NCBI GenBank assembly: GCA_024508675.1
Contig: JANINQ010000001.1
Location: 62,001-126,000 of the forward strand
DNA length: 64,000 bases
Direction: 5' to 3'
Source of the DNA: Afipia sp.
GTDB lineage: Bacteria > Pseudomonadota > Alphaproteobacteria > Rhizobiales > Xanthobacteraceae
This document shows, piece by piece, positions 13,297 to 24,863 of this stretch. Position numbers and translations under genes: made by a program. The notes under the pieces are model-generated. The model worked only from the letters and a program-made list of their open reading frames with translations. It searched no databases and was not told the DNA's origin. Position 1 is the stretch's first letter. Each line of letters opens with the position of its first letter.

Positions 13297-14445
13297 TTAT
13301 TTCGCGCTGTCGGCACCGCCACGCGGGCCGCCGACGACGAGGTCGTCGCGATGGATCATTTCGGCCCGCCCGCTGATGCCGAGGATCTGTGCGGCGTCCG
13401 AGGACGAGCGGCCCTTGATCTGTTCGGCATGGTCCGCGTCATAGGCCACAAGGCCCCGCCCGATCTCGTGGGTATCCGGCCCGCGCACGATCACGGCATC
13501 GCCGCGTGCGAACTGGCCGTCCACCCGGATCACGCCGGCGGGCAGCAGGCTCTTGCCCGCACGAAGCGCTGCGACCGCGCCCGCGTCGATGGTGAGCGTG
13601 CCTTTCGGCTCCAGCGATCCTGCGATCCAGCGCTTGCGCGCGGTGACCGGATTGGCGGGCGTGAGAAACCATGTGCAAGGGCCGCCATCGGCGATGGCCT
13701 GCAGCGGATGCTCGATCTTGCCCGACGCAATGAGCATATGCGTGCCCGCGCTGGTCGCGATTTTCGCGGCCTCGATCTTGGTGCGCATGCCGCCGCGCGA
13801 CAGTTCGGATTCCGCAGCCCCTGCCATCGCCTCGATGTCGGCGGTGACGGCTTCGACAACCGGAATGAGTTTCGCATTCGGATTGGCCGATGGTGGCGCG
13901 GTGTAAAGTCCGTTGATGTCCGACAGCAGGATCAGGAGATCCGAACTGGTCATGGTGGCGACGCGCGCCGCAAGACGATCATTGTCGCCGTAGCGGATTT
14001 CATTGGTGGCGACGGTGTCGTTCTCGTTGATCACCGGCACGGCGCGCCACTCGAGAAGTTTGGCGATGGTCGAACGTGCGTTGAGATAACGGCGCCGTTC
14101 TTCGGTGTCCTGCAGGGTGACGAGAATCTGTCCCGCGCCGATGCCGTGATCACCGAGCACGCCGGACCAGATGCGCGCCAGTTCGATCTGGCCCACCGCG
14201 GCGGCGGCCTGGCTCTCTTCCAGCTTCAGCGCGCCGCTCGGCAGCTTGAGACGGCTGCGCCCGAGTGCAATTGAGCCGGACGAGACAACGAGGACGTCCT
14301 TGCCTGCCTTGTGGAGTTTGGCGATATCGGCTGCCAGCGCGGCAAGCCAGTTGGCGCGGACCTCTCCGGCAGCGGAATCGATCAGCAGCGACGATCCGAC
14401 CTTGACGACGATGCGGCGGAAGTTCTTGAGCTTGGGATTCGACAT
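13297..14445 (-). CDS. proB: Glutamate 5-kinase
   Basis: ProB (382 residues) phosphorylates glutamate with ATP, the first and feedback-regulated step of proline synthesis. The amino-acid-kinase domain starts [14 protein letters not shown] and includes [22 protein letters not shown] and [11 protein letters not shown]. The C-terminal 100 or so residues form a PUA domain ([25 protein letters not shown]). The gene lies 46 bases downstream of obgE and 137 bases upstream of proA. Confidence 0.96.
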   Translation of the reverse strand: MSNPKLKNFRRIVVKVGSSLLIDSAAGEVRANWLAALAADIAKLHKAGKDVLVVSSGSIALGRSRLKLPSGALKLEESQAAAAVGQIELARIWSGVLGDHGIGAGQILVTLQDTEERRRYLNARSTIAKLLEWRAVPVINENDTVATNEIRYGDNDRLAARVATMTSSDLLILLSDINGLYTAPPSANPNAKLIPVVEAVTADIEAMAGAAESELSRGGMRTKIEAAKIATSAGTHMLIASGKIEHPLQAIADGGPCTWFLTPANPVTARKRWIAGSLEPKGTLTIDAGAVAALRAGKSLLPAGVIRVDGQFARGDAVIVRGPDTHEIGRGLVAYDADHAEQIKGRSSSDAAQILGISGRAEMIHRDDLVVGGPRGGADSAK

Positions 14446-14490
14446 CGGAAATCAGCGTGGTGTGAGTATGTAGGAAATGCGGGCGAGGCT

Positions 14491-15630
<1,140 letters not shown>

Positions 15631-15790
15631 TCAGGCCAGTGTATGCGCCATGGGTGCCTGAGCGGCAACCCATTCATGCAGGATATGGCGATAAAGGCTG
15701 CATTTGTAACGGTTGCCGAACCGCCATCCGCCTTCTAAACGACGTCATCCGTGCGCTTTTTTGACGAATTAACGCTATCCGGCGACACCC

Positions 15791-16711
15791 ATGACCATGC
15801 TTGCCAAAATCTCCGCAGATGCGGGAAACCGCTCCGCCACGCTGGCGGGCATTGCGCTGATGCTGCTTGCCGTCTGGATGTTTTCATTTGGCGACGCGCT
15901 GGGGAAATTCATCGTTGCGACCTACACGGTCGGACAGTTGCTGCTGCTGCGCGCGGCCGCCAGCCTCGTGCTGCTATCGCCGGTGATCTGGCGCAATCGT
16001 GCGGCGTTCCAGAGCATCCAGCGTCCCGGTCTGCAGGTTCTCCGGGTGGCGCTGTCGACGCTGGAAGTCGCCGCGTTCTTCGCCGCGTCGGTCTATCTGC
16101 CGCTGGCCGACGTCATCACCTATTACCTTGCGGCGCCGATTTTCGTCACGGCGGCTTCCGCGCTCTTCCTCGGCGAGAAGGTCGGCTGGCGGCGCTGGAG
16201 CGCGATTCTTGTCGGCTTCATCGGCGTCATGATCGCGCTGCGGCCCTCGACACAGGCATTCAGCTGGCCGGCGATGATCGCGCTGGCGGGCAGCGCGTCA
16301 TTCGCGGCGCTCATGATCATCACGCGTTCGCTGCGCGGCACGCCGGACGTGGTGCTGACCACAGCGCAGTTCTGCGGGACGCTGCTGTTCGGCATCGTGG
16401 TGGCGCCGTTCGGATGGATCACGCCGAGCCTGGCGGATTTCAGCCTGTTTGCGATCGCGGGCTGCATCTCCATCGTTGCTGCGATGGGAGTCAATCGCTC
16501 GCTCAAGCTCGCCCCCGCAAGCGTGGTGGTGCCGTATCAATATACGATGATCATCTGGGCCGTGATGTTTGGCTATTTCGTCTTTGGCGATGTACCGTCG
16601 ATGGCGATGCTGATCGGCGCTGCGATCATCATTCTCGCGGGCCTTTACATCTTCCTGCGCGAGCGCGACCTCGTCCGAGAGGAGCCGGTGGTGGTGCCGC
16701 CGCCAGGCTGA
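15791..16711 (+). CDS. DMT-superfamily transporter (EamA domains)
   Basis: A 306-residue membrane protein with about ten hydrophobic segments arranged as two EamA repeats (N-terminal half up to about residue 150; second half from about 165, with ASVVVPYQYTMIIWAVMFGYFVFGDVP). The family exports amino acids, nucleosides or other metabolites; the substrate is unknown. It is transcribed against the surrounding minus-strand housekeeping genes. It is clearly paralogous to the next gene (shared YLAAPIFVTA, VGWRRWSA, ALRP, LAPASVV). Confidence 0.85.
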   Translation: MTMLAKISADAGNRSATLAGIALMLLAVWMFSFGDALGKFIVATYTVGQLLLLRAAASLVLLSPVIWRNRAAFQSIQRPGLQVLRVALSTLEVAAFFAASVYLPLADVITYYLAAPIFVTAASALFLGEKVGWRRWSAILVGFIGVMIALRPSTQAFSWPAMIALAGSASFAALMIITRSLRGTPDVVLTTAQFCGTLLFGIVVAPFGWITPSLADFSLFAIAGCISIVAAMGVNRSLKLAPASVVVPYQYTMIIWAVMFGYFVFGDVPSMAMLIGAAIIILAGLYIFLRERDLVREEPVVVPPPG

Positions 16712-16877
16712 GGCCCAAGGTCGGGGCTTGGGGCTTGGCCTCAAGCATGGCCGTGCGAAACGGGCTGCGTTTCTGGCAGTTGTGCAAAGTCCGATTGCTT
16801 TCTAATCAGAAAGCATTGCGTCGCGCCCTGTCGCGATCACACGTTGTCTTTCATCCCGTTCGCTCTCGCCATTGTTG

Positions 16878-17804
16878 ATGAATTCCCCTTTCAAATTGCT
16901 GCGCCGCACGACGCCGCTTTCGTCCGCACTCTCCGGCATCCTGTTCATGCTGGCGGCGATGACGATCTTTTCGCTGGTGAATGTCTTCAGCAAAATGATG
17001 GTGGCGGCCTATCCCCCGGCCCAGCTCTTTTTCATCCGCGGGTTCGGTGCGATCGCGGCCCTGCTGCCGTTTCTGGCACGGAACGATTTTGCCGCTGTCC
17101 GCAGCGTGCGGCGGCCGGGGCTGCAGGTGCTGCGCATGATGCTGTCGGTCTCGGACGGAATGTTGTTTTTCACGGCGATCAAATACATTCCGCTGGCCGA
17201 CGCCACGACCTGCTATCTGGCTGCGCCGATCTTTGTCACCGCGTTTTCCGCGATCTTTCTGCGCGAGCATGTCGGCTGGCGGCGCTGGAGCGCTGTCGCC
17301 GCGGGCTTTGTCGGGGTTCTGATTGCGCTGCGCCCGACCGGCGCGGCGATCTCATGGCCGGCCCTGATCGCACTGGCGGGATGCCTGTGCCAGTCGATAT
17401 TCATGATCGTGACGCGCTATGTGCGCGGCACGTCGAATATCTTTCTTGCCACCACGCAGGTGGTCGGCTCGTTCGTGTTCGGCGGGATCGTGTCGGCTTT
17501 CATCTTCGTGCCGCCGACATGGATTCTTGTGGTTCTGTTGCTGATTAGCGGCGTCGTCAATGTCGCCGCCGTGCTTTGCCTCAACCGCTCGCTGATCCTG
17601 GCGCCGGCGAGCGTGGTCGCGCCATTCCAATACACCATGATTGTCTGGGCGATCGTGCTCGGATTTCTGGTGTTCGGCGATGTGCCGTCGCTGAACACCA
17701 TGCTGGGCGCAGGGATCGTCGCTTGCGCGGGTATTTACATTTTCATCCGCGAACAGAAGGTCACGCATCGCGAGCCGGAGCCCAATCCGCCGACGGTGGT
17801 GTGA
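16878..17804 (+). CDS. DMT-superfamily transporter (EamA domains), paralogue of the preceding gene
   Basis: A 308-residue, ten-helix EamA transporter. The ATG at 16878 is preferred to two TTG codons just upstream. It shares many segments with the preceding gene (LADATTCYLAAPIFVTAFSA, VGWRRWSAVAAGFVGV, LNRSLILAPASVVAPFQYTMIVWA), so the pair looks like an old tandem duplication. The substrate is unknown. A 166-base gap separates the two genes, so they may or may not share a transcript. Confidence 0.85.
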   Translation: MNSPFKLLRRTTPLSSALSGILFMLAAMTIFSLVNVFSKMMVAAYPPAQLFFIRGFGAIAALLPFLARNDFAAVRSVRRPGLQVLRMMLSVSDGMLFFTAIKYIPLADATTCYLAAPIFVTAFSAIFLREHVGWRRWSAVAAGFVGVLIALRPTGAAISWPALIALAGCLCQSIFMIVTRYVRGTSNIFLATTQVVGSFVFGGIVSAFIFVPPTWILVVLLLISGVVNVAAVLCLNRSLILAPASVVAPFQYTMIVWAIVLGFLVFGDVPSLNTMLGAGIVACAGIYIFIREQKVTHREPEPNPPTVV

Positions 17805-17873
17805 ATGTAACGGTCACTCTCGTCATCCTTCGAGGCTCGCAAATGTGAGCGCCTCGGGATGACGAGACGGATT

Positions 17874-18461
17874 TCAGCGGCGAGCGGCGTTGTGCCAGCT
17901 CTTGATCGACGACCAAACGCCACGGTCCAGCTTGAAGCGATCGACGGGCGTCGATGATCCAAGCGTGAGGAAGCGGTGCAGCTCAACGCCGGTCCACTGG
18001 AAGCCGCACTTCTCCAGCACATGACGCGACGCCGGGTTCAGCACCCGTGCTCCGGCGAGCAACTGCTCGATGGCGAATTCCTCGAAAGCATAATCGATAA
18101 CGGCGCGCGCGGCTTCCGTTGCGAAGCCCTTGCCCCAGTGCTCGACACCGAAGCAGTAGCCAAGTTCAGGCGCGTTTTCGTCTTCCCAGCTCACGCCGAC
18201 AAGTCCGACCACGTCGCGCGCATGCTCGACAAGGAACACCGTGTCGATGGTCGCGGCGATGGTGGTCACAAAGGAGATGGCGTCCTCGGCCGAATAGGGA
18301 TGCGGCACGCGGCGCAGATTGATCGACACGCGCTTGTCGCCCACGACACGCGCAATGGCTTTTACGTCCGCGAGTGTCGGCTGACGAAGGACCAGCCGAT
18401 CGGTCTCGAGGACGACGGCTCTTGATTCCCGGAGGGTGGGTGTCGGCTTTTCCAGCAGCAT
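17874..18461 (-). CDS. GNAT family N-acetyltransferase (RimJ/RimL-like)
   Basis: A 195-residue acetyltransferase of the RimJ/RimL subgroup, which typically acetylates N-terminal amino groups or small molecules using acetyl-CoA. Signatures are ETDRLVLRQPTLADVKAIA near the N-terminus, the acetyl-CoA-binding HWGKGFATEAARAVIDYAF, and NPASRHVLEKCGFQ. The ATG at 18461 has an AAGGAG ribosome site 7 bases upstream, better than the longer frame from 18500. It lies between rpmA and obgE, a common neighbour in this group; the target is unknown. Confidence 0.87.
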   Translation of the reverse strand: MLLEKPTPTLRESRAVVLETDRLVLRQPTLADVKAIARVVGDKRVSINLRRVPHPYSAEDAISFVTTIAATIDTVFLVEHARDVVGLVGVSWEDENAPELGYCFGVEHWGKGFATEAARAVIDYAFEEFAIEQLLAGARVLNPASRHVLEKCGFQWTGVELHRFLTLGSSTPVDRFKLDRGVWSSIKSWHNAARR

Positions 18462-18503
18462 GGTCAGGCTCCTTGATGTGCTCGTCCCCCACGAGCGCAA
18501 ACG

Positions 18504-18536
18504 AAAAGGGGAGGCCGGTTTACCCGTCTCCCCTTT
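18504..18536 (-). terminator. Terminator-like hairpin after rpmA
   Basis: On the minus strand a stem AAAGGGGAG / CTCCCCTTT closes over a 14-base loop and ends in TTTT. It lies about 60-90 bases beyond the rpmA stop and before the GNAT gene, so it likely ends the rplU-rpmA transcript. Confidence 0.7.
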
Positions 18537-18595
18537 CGAGCCTTCTGGCGCTCTGCCGGTTCAACGAGATCCGGCAGACGCGATCTGTCTACCGT

Positions 18596-18865
18596 TTATT
18601 CAGCCGCGTCCACCATCGGAAGAACCGAGATGTACGTACGGCCGTTGGCTTTGGCGCGGAATTCCACGCGGCCTTCGGCCTTGGCGAAAATGGTGTGATC
18701 GGTGCCCATGCCGACGTTCTGGCCAGGATGCCAGGTCGTGCCGCGCTGACGCGCAATGATGTTGCCCGGAATCACATGCTCGCCGCCGAACGCCTTGATG
18801 CCAAGGCGCTTGCCAGCCGAGTCGCGCCCGTTGCGCGAAGAACCGCCTGCTTTTTTGTGAGCCAT
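18596..18865 (-). CDS. rpmA: 50S ribosomal protein L27 (bL27)
   Basis: L27 (89 residues) sits near the peptidyl-transferase centre, its N-terminal tail reaching towards the tRNA ends. The sequence [22 protein letters not shown] and the following [21 protein letters not shown] are diagnostic. The N-terminus starts directly at MAHKKAGG, so no cleaved leader of the Firmicutes type is present. It is 56 bases downstream of rplU in the usual rplU-rpmA operon. Confidence 0.98.
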   Translation of the reverse strand: MAHKKAGGSSRNGRDSAGKRLGIKAFGGEHVIPGNIIARQRGTTWHPGQNVGMGTDHTIFAKAEGRVEFRAKANGRTYISVLPMVDAAE

Positions 18866-18921
18866 CGCTCCGTCTCCAAACTTGCGTCTAGCCTATAGAC
18901 CGATTCCTTGACGGAATCATT

Positions 18922-19395
18922 TCACTTTTTGTCGCTCTTTGCTGCGGTCTTCTTGGCCGCGGCCTTCGGAGCTGCTGCTTTCTTGGCTGGAGCCTTCTTC
19001 GCAGCCTTGGCGGGTGCATCACCCTCAGCGGCTGGCGCTTCGACCTTTGCCTTCTTCGGGCGCGGACCCACGCTAGGGGCCTTGCCGTCGGTCAAAATCT
19101 CGGTGACGCGGATCACCGTGATTTCGTCGCGATAGCCACGCTTGCGCTTCGAATTCTTGCGGCGGCGCTTCTTGAAGGCGATGACCTTCGCGCCACGCTT
19201 GTGGTCCAGCACTTCAGCCGCCACGGACGCGCCGCTGACGAACGGAGCACCGAGGACCGGCGTGTCGCCGCCCACCACAAGCACTTCACCAAGCTGCACG
19301 ATCGTGCCGACATCGCCGGCGATCTTGCCAATTTCAAGCACATCATCCGGAACGACGCGGAACTGCCGGCCGCCGGTTTTGATGACTGCGAACAT
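18922..19395 (-). CDS. rplU: 50S ribosomal protein L21 (bL21) with Lys/Ala-rich C-terminal extension
   Basis: Residues 1-102 are a normal bL21 (MFAVIKTGGRQFRV ... KVIAFKKRRRKNSKRKRGYRDEITVIRV). Another 55 residues follow, dominated by Ala, Lys and Pro and ending in repeated AKKA/PAKKA units. E. coli L21 is 103 residues, so this tail is an addition; long charged tails on ribosomal proteins are known in this bacterial group and are probably disordered. A good sigma-70-type promoter lies upstream on the same strand (19553-19580). It is the first gene of rplU-rpmA. Confidence 0.97.
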   Translation of the reverse strand: MFAVIKTGGRQFRVVPDDVLEIGKIAGDVGTIVQLGEVLVVGGDTPVLGAPFVSGASVAAEVLDHKRGAKVIAFKKRRRKNSKRKRGYRDEITVIRVTEILTDGKAPSVGPRPKKAKVEAPAAEGDAPAKAAKKAPAKKAAAPKAAAKKTAAKSDKK

Positions 19396-19510
19396 CGTTT
19401 TTATCCTTCGTGTTCAATCCCGGCGCTCGGATTGATCCGGGCCGGCTTCTTGTTCAGTCGATAAGGGTTCAATGATCTGCGTCGCCACGACGTCGAGGCC
19501 ATGGCCGCGC

Positions 19511-19540
19511 AAAAACAAACGGCGCGAGAAACCCCGCGCC
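19511..19540 (-). terminator. Terminator-like hairpin in the rplU leader
   Basis: On the minus strand a stem GGCGCG / CGCGCC with an 8-base loop is followed by GTTTGTTTTTG. It lies only a few bases after the predicted rplU transcription start and about 116 bases before the rplU start codon. No minus-strand gene lies upstream that it could terminate. It may be an attenuator or a stabilising 5' stem. The rest of the 19396-19718 gap shows nothing else I can assign. Confidence 0.5.
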
Positions 19541-19552
19541 GGGTTGCGGGGA

Positions 19553-19580
19553 GTTATAGCCGGGGCGACCTGTGAGTCAA
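19553..19580 (-). promoter_or_regulatory. Sigma-70-type promoter for rplU-rpmA
   Basis: On the minus strand TTGACT (19580-19575) and TATAAC (19558-19553) are separated by 16 bases. This is one of the best matches to the housekeeping consensus in the window. The predicted start at about 19546 gives a leader of roughly 150 bases before rplU. Confidence 0.65.
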
Positions 19581-19718
19581 GGAAAAGTGGCCCGAAAACA
19601 GGCCGTTTCTGAGCAATTTAGGCCCGATTTGCGGGTGGTTTGAGCCTTCCGCGCCTCTGGCCGGAAACCTTCCGGTTCCCTCCCCGTTATCACCCGCAAC
19701 AGGCGAAGGGGCATTTGA

Positions 19719-20828
19719 ATGGCTGAGGACGCGCCGACCACCGCCGGCATCGGCAAGCATGGGGCGGCCCGGCTGCCGTCCGTCGATATCGATAGCTACA
19801 ACATCGAACTCAAAGATGAGGGTGGCTTTCTGGGCGACCGCGCCAGCAAGGGCGCGTTTCAGGACATTCTGGATAAGTGGCGGAAACCATTAAGAAAAAA
19901 TGGGGAGGACCCGTTCGGGGCCAAATCGAGCGAGGACATCAGCAAGAAGACGCTCGATAACATCCTTGTCGGGGATGACGTGGAGGCCTCGGCGCTGGTC
20001 CATAGCGCCATCGAGGAGTTTGCACAGGAACTGGCGTACGTCACTGCCCGCTTTCTCAAGACCAAGGCCTGGGACAAGACCGAGGCCATCATTGTCGGCG
20101 GCGGCTTCCGGCAAAGCCGGATTGGCGAACTGGCGATTGCCCGCGCCGACGTCATTCTCAAGGCCGGCAGCGCAAAGGTCAGCCTGATCCCGATCCGGTT
20201 TCATCCGGACGAAGCGGCGCTGATCGGGTGCGCGCATTTGGTGCCGTCATGGATTTTCGAAGGTCATGACAGCATTCTCAGTGTCGACATCGGCGGCACC
20301 AATATCCGCTGCGGTGTGGTCGAAACCCGCCAGAAGAAAATGCCGGATCTGTCGAAAGCGTCGGTCTGGAAGTCCGAACTCTGGCGTCATGCCGACGATG
20401 AACCGACGCGCGAAGGCGCGGTGAAAAAACTCGCGGGGATGCTGAAGGGTTTGCTGAAACAGGCCGAAGACGAAGGCCTCAAACTCGCGCCGTTTATCGG
20501 CGTGTCCTGTCCCGGTGCGATTGACGCCGATGGTTCGATTGAAAAGGGCGCGCAGAATCTTCCGGGAAACTGGGAGAGCAGCAAGTTCAATCTGCCGGAG
20601 AGCCTGATCGAGCTGATCCCCAGCATCGGCGATCATGACACTGCGGTGCTGATGCACAATGATGGCGTGGTGCAGGGCCTGAGCGAAATTCCCTTCATGC
20701 AGGATTATGAGCGGTGGGGAATTCTCACCATCGGCACCGGGCTTGGCAATGCGCGTTTCACCAACCGCAGGAAGGCCGACAAGGCCGAAGCAAAGGAGAA
20801 GAAGACGAAGGAGAAAAAGGCTTCCTGA
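19719..20828 (+). CDS. Circularly permuted ROK-family (sugar-kinase-like) protein
   Basis: A 369-residue protein whose ROK motifs occur in swapped order. Residues of about 90-176 look like the C-terminal half of a ROK kinase (EAIIVGGGFRQSRIGE at 122-137, then DEAALIGCAHL at 164-174). The N-terminal phosphate motif VDIGGTNIRCGVVE follows at 189-202, then FIGVSCPGAIDADG (259-272), the HNDGVV catalytic region at 313-318, and IGTGLGN at 338-344. The ROK zinc motif (CxCGxxGCxE type), normally after GTGxG, is absent; the chain ends in a Lys/Glu-rich tail. It may be a glucokinase-like enzyme or a non-catalytic relative. It is a lone gene, transcribed away from rplU. Confidence 0.8.
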   Translation: MAEDAPTTAGIGKHGAARLPSVDIDSYNIELKDEGGFLGDRASKGAFQDILDKWRKPLRKNGEDPFGAKSSEDISKKTLDNILVGDDVEASALVHSAIEEFAQELAYVTARFLKTKAWDKTEAIIVGGGFRQSRIGELAIARADVILKAGSAKVSLIPIRFHPDEAALIGCAHLVPSWIFEGHDSILSVDIGGTNIRCGVVETRQKKMPDLSKASVWKSELWRHADDEPTREGAVKKLAGMLKGLLKQAEDEGLKLAPFIGVSCPGAIDADGSIEKGAQNLPGNWESSKFNLPESLIELIPSIGDHDTAVLMHNDGVVQGLSEIPFMQDYERWGILTIGTGLGNARFTNRRKADKAEAKEKKTKEKKAS

Positions 20829-20843
20829 CGGATGAGATAGGCA

Positions 20844-20862
20844 TCCGGCGCGAGACGCCGGC
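20844..20862 (+). terminator. Weak hairpin after the ROK-like gene
   Basis: A perfect stem CCGGCG / CGCCGG with a 5-base loop lies 16 bases after the stop and is followed by CAGTTTCG. The T tract is poor, so terminator function is only possible. Confidence 0.4.
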
Positions 20863-20963
20863 AGTTTCGAATTTGTGATTTCTCACTTCATGATTTGGCG
20901 ATTTTAAAAATCCGGGCAGACCCGCAAGTTGAAGCTGTTTCATTCAAAACGGGGGCTGCCGAG

Positions 20964-21746
20964 GTGTCGTTTAAATCTCTGGAATTCAAGGTCGAAAATT
21001 CAATTGCGCAGATCGTCCTGAACCGTCCGGACATCGGAAATCCGATGGACGGAGATTCGGTGAGCGAACTGGAACGCGTGGCGCATATTTGCGACAACGA
21101 TCCGAACATCCGAGCCGTCCTGCTCACCGCCAATGGCAAGGTTTTTTGCGTGGGCGGCGATTTGCGCATGTTCAAAACGCTCGGCGATCGCACCAGTGTC
21201 CAGCTCAAGATTTTTGCCGATCAGCTTCACAAGGCGATTTCGATCTTCGCTCGGATGGATGCGCCTCTGGTGATTGCCGTTAACGGCTTTGCTGCCGGCG
21301 GCGGATTCAGCCTGTCGATGATCGGTGATTATGTCCTCGCTGCGGAGTCGGCCAAATTCACCATGGCCTATACCAAAGCCGGATTGAGTCCGGATGGAAG
21401 CTCCACCTATTTCCTGCCGCGGCTTGTCGGCATGAGGCGCGCGCAGGAGCTTGCGCTGGCAAATCGCGTTCTGTCCGCCAAGGAAGCAATGGATTGGGGC
21501 CTGCTGACGCGTGTTGTGCCGGATGAAAAGCTGCGCGAAGAAGCGCTCGCTGTATGTGCGTCGCTGGCGCAGGGGCCGAAGCATGCTCAGGCGGTCGTGA
21601 AAAAGCTGCTGTTCTGTTCGCTGCGAAATGGTCTTGAAGAGCAGATGGAGATCGAGGGGCGGGAAATTGCGCGGGCGGCGGCCTCCCCGGATGGTCAGGA
21701 AGGCATTCGCGCATTCATCGAAAAGCGGGCTCCCAAATTTGACTAA
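20964..21746 (+). CDS. Enoyl-CoA hydratase/isomerase family protein (PaaG-like)
   Basis: Crotonase-fold protein (260 residues from the GTG at 20964, which follows a GGGGG ribosome site; an upstream TTG at 20895 is in frame but adds non-conserved residues). Oxyanion-hole segments are ANGKVFCVGGDLR and VNGFAAGGGFSLSM. The segment YTKAGLSPDGSSTYFLPRLVG carries Asp where hydratases have their second catalytic Glu, as in PaaG-type ring-epoxide isomerases. It may act on phenylacetyl-CoA-derived or other acyl-CoA substrates. No paa genes are nearby, so the substrate is open. Confidence 0.82.
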   Translation: MSFKSLEFKVENSIAQIVLNRPDIGNPMDGDSVSELERVAHICDNDPNIRAVLLTANGKVFCVGGDLRMFKTLGDRTSVQLKIFADQLHKAISIFARMDAPLVIAVNGFAAGGGFSLSMIGDYVLAAESAKFTMAYTKAGLSPDGSSTYFLPRLVGMRRAQELALANRVLSAKEAMDWGLLTRVVPDEKLREEALAVCASLAQGPKHAQAVVKKLLFCSLRNGLEEQMEIEGREIARAAASPDGQEGIRAFIEKRAPKFD

Positions 21747-21781
21747 GCACACCTGACGAGTTGCTCGGTCATGGATGATCG

Positions 21782-21807
21782 GGAGCGGGTGCACCTGAAC
21801 CCGCTCC
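21782..21807. terminator. Hairpin between the enoyl-CoA hydratase-like and cupin genes
   Basis: A perfect 9-base stem GGAGCGGGT / ACCCGCTCC closes an 8-base loop, 36 bases after the stop codon. There is no T tract, so it may be a Rho-assisted terminator or an mRNA-protecting stem. Confidence 0.4.
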
Positions 21808-21850
21808 GTGTGTCCCGCGCGTCAAATCCGATACCAGACAGTTGAGACCA

Positions 21851-22336
21851 ATGAACAGAGACAACAAAAATATTCCTCTGGCGATCAAGGCCGAAGATGC
21901 AGAACCGCGCCGCACGCCGTCGTCATATCCGGAGCCGTTTTTCAGCCGGATGGCAGGGCGGGAGAAACGTCCGCTGGGTGATTTGTTTGGACTCAGGAAT
22001 TTCGGCGTGAACCTGACAAAGCTGAGGGCAGGCGGGGAGTCATCGATCCTTCATCGTCACAGCAGGCAGGATGAGTTCATTTACATCGTGAGCGGGACGC
22101 CCACTCTTGTCACCGATGCCGGTGAGATCGAACTGTCGCCGGGAATGTGTGCCGGTTTTCCCGCCGCCGGCATCGCGCATCAGCTGGTCAATCGCACAGA
22201 CGACGCCGTGACCTATCTCGAGATCGGGGATCGGACGCCGGGAGACGAGGGGACCTATCCGCAGGACGACCTCAAAGCGGCCCTTGGGCCGGACGGGCGC
22301 TGGATTTACACGCATAAAGACGGGCGGCGGTATTAA
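21851..22336 (+). CDS. Cupin-domain protein
   Basis: A 161-residue single-domain cupin. The two metal-site motifs are recognisable: SSILHRHSRQDEFIYIVSG (motif 1, His-His..Glu) at about residues 61-79 and MCAGFPAAGIAHQLVNR (motif 2 His) at about 100-116. Proteins of this size bind a metal or small ligand and include isomerases, dioxygenases and sensors; I cannot say which applies. The ATG at 21851 is preferred to a TTG nine bases upstream. No operon partner is evident. Confidence 0.75.
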   Translation: MNRDNKNIPLAIKAEDAEPRRTPSSYPEPFFSRMAGREKRPLGDLFGLRNFGVNLTKLRAGGESSILHRHSRQDEFIYIVSGTPTLVTDAGEIELSPGMCAGFPAAGIAHQLVNRTDDAVTYLEIGDRTPGDEGTYPQDDLKAALGPDGRWIYTHKDGRRY

Positions 22337-22463
22337 ATCGGTCCCGGTTGGCCGCGGGAGGTGATTCTCGGGCCTGAAAAGGCGTCCAGCGCCTTGTCTG
22401 GACGGGAATCCTCGCATAGAACTCCGCCCGCAACCCGGCGAACCCATCGCCGTCTTGGCGCCT

Positions 22464-22553
22464 GGAGAGGTGGCAGAGTGGTTGAATGCACCGCACTCGA
22501 AATGCGGCATAGGTGCAAGCCTATCGGGGGTTCGAATCCCTCCCTCTCCGCCA
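22464..22553 (+). tRNA. tRNA-Ser (anticodon CGA)
   Basis: A 90-base class II tRNA with acceptor stem GGAGAGG / CCTCTCC, discriminator G and encoded CCA. The anticodon stem CCGCA / TGCGG encloses the loop CTCGAAA, giving anticodon CGA, which reads UCG. A long variable arm and the GGTTCGAATCC T-loop region are present. Confidence 0.95.
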
Positions 22554-22639
22554 GTTCAAATAAATGATTGGTTTGATTGATTAAAAGTGCCTCGTGCGCG
22601 CTATCCAATGTCGCGCGCGCTGCTAGGTGATTGCGACGA

Positions 22640-24601
<1,962 letters not shown>

Positions 24602-24863
24602 GAACGTCAGACCTTGGTTGGCGGGATCGCCAGAAACAGCGGAGACGCATCGGTCATGCGCTCCCGAAGGGCGTGACCTGACTGAGGCATCGGCGTGAGG
24701 ATGAATTTGATATGCTTTAGGGCAGTTCAGGCCAAAGAGCCATCAATATGTGCTTCTATTGCCATCAGAATAAGGCCATTCCGCGATCTGCCTCGTTAAT
24801 GAGGAACAATTCGGCTGCCGGTCACTTGTCCTTCCCGGAATTCTTTAACCGGGAGTTTTGGAC

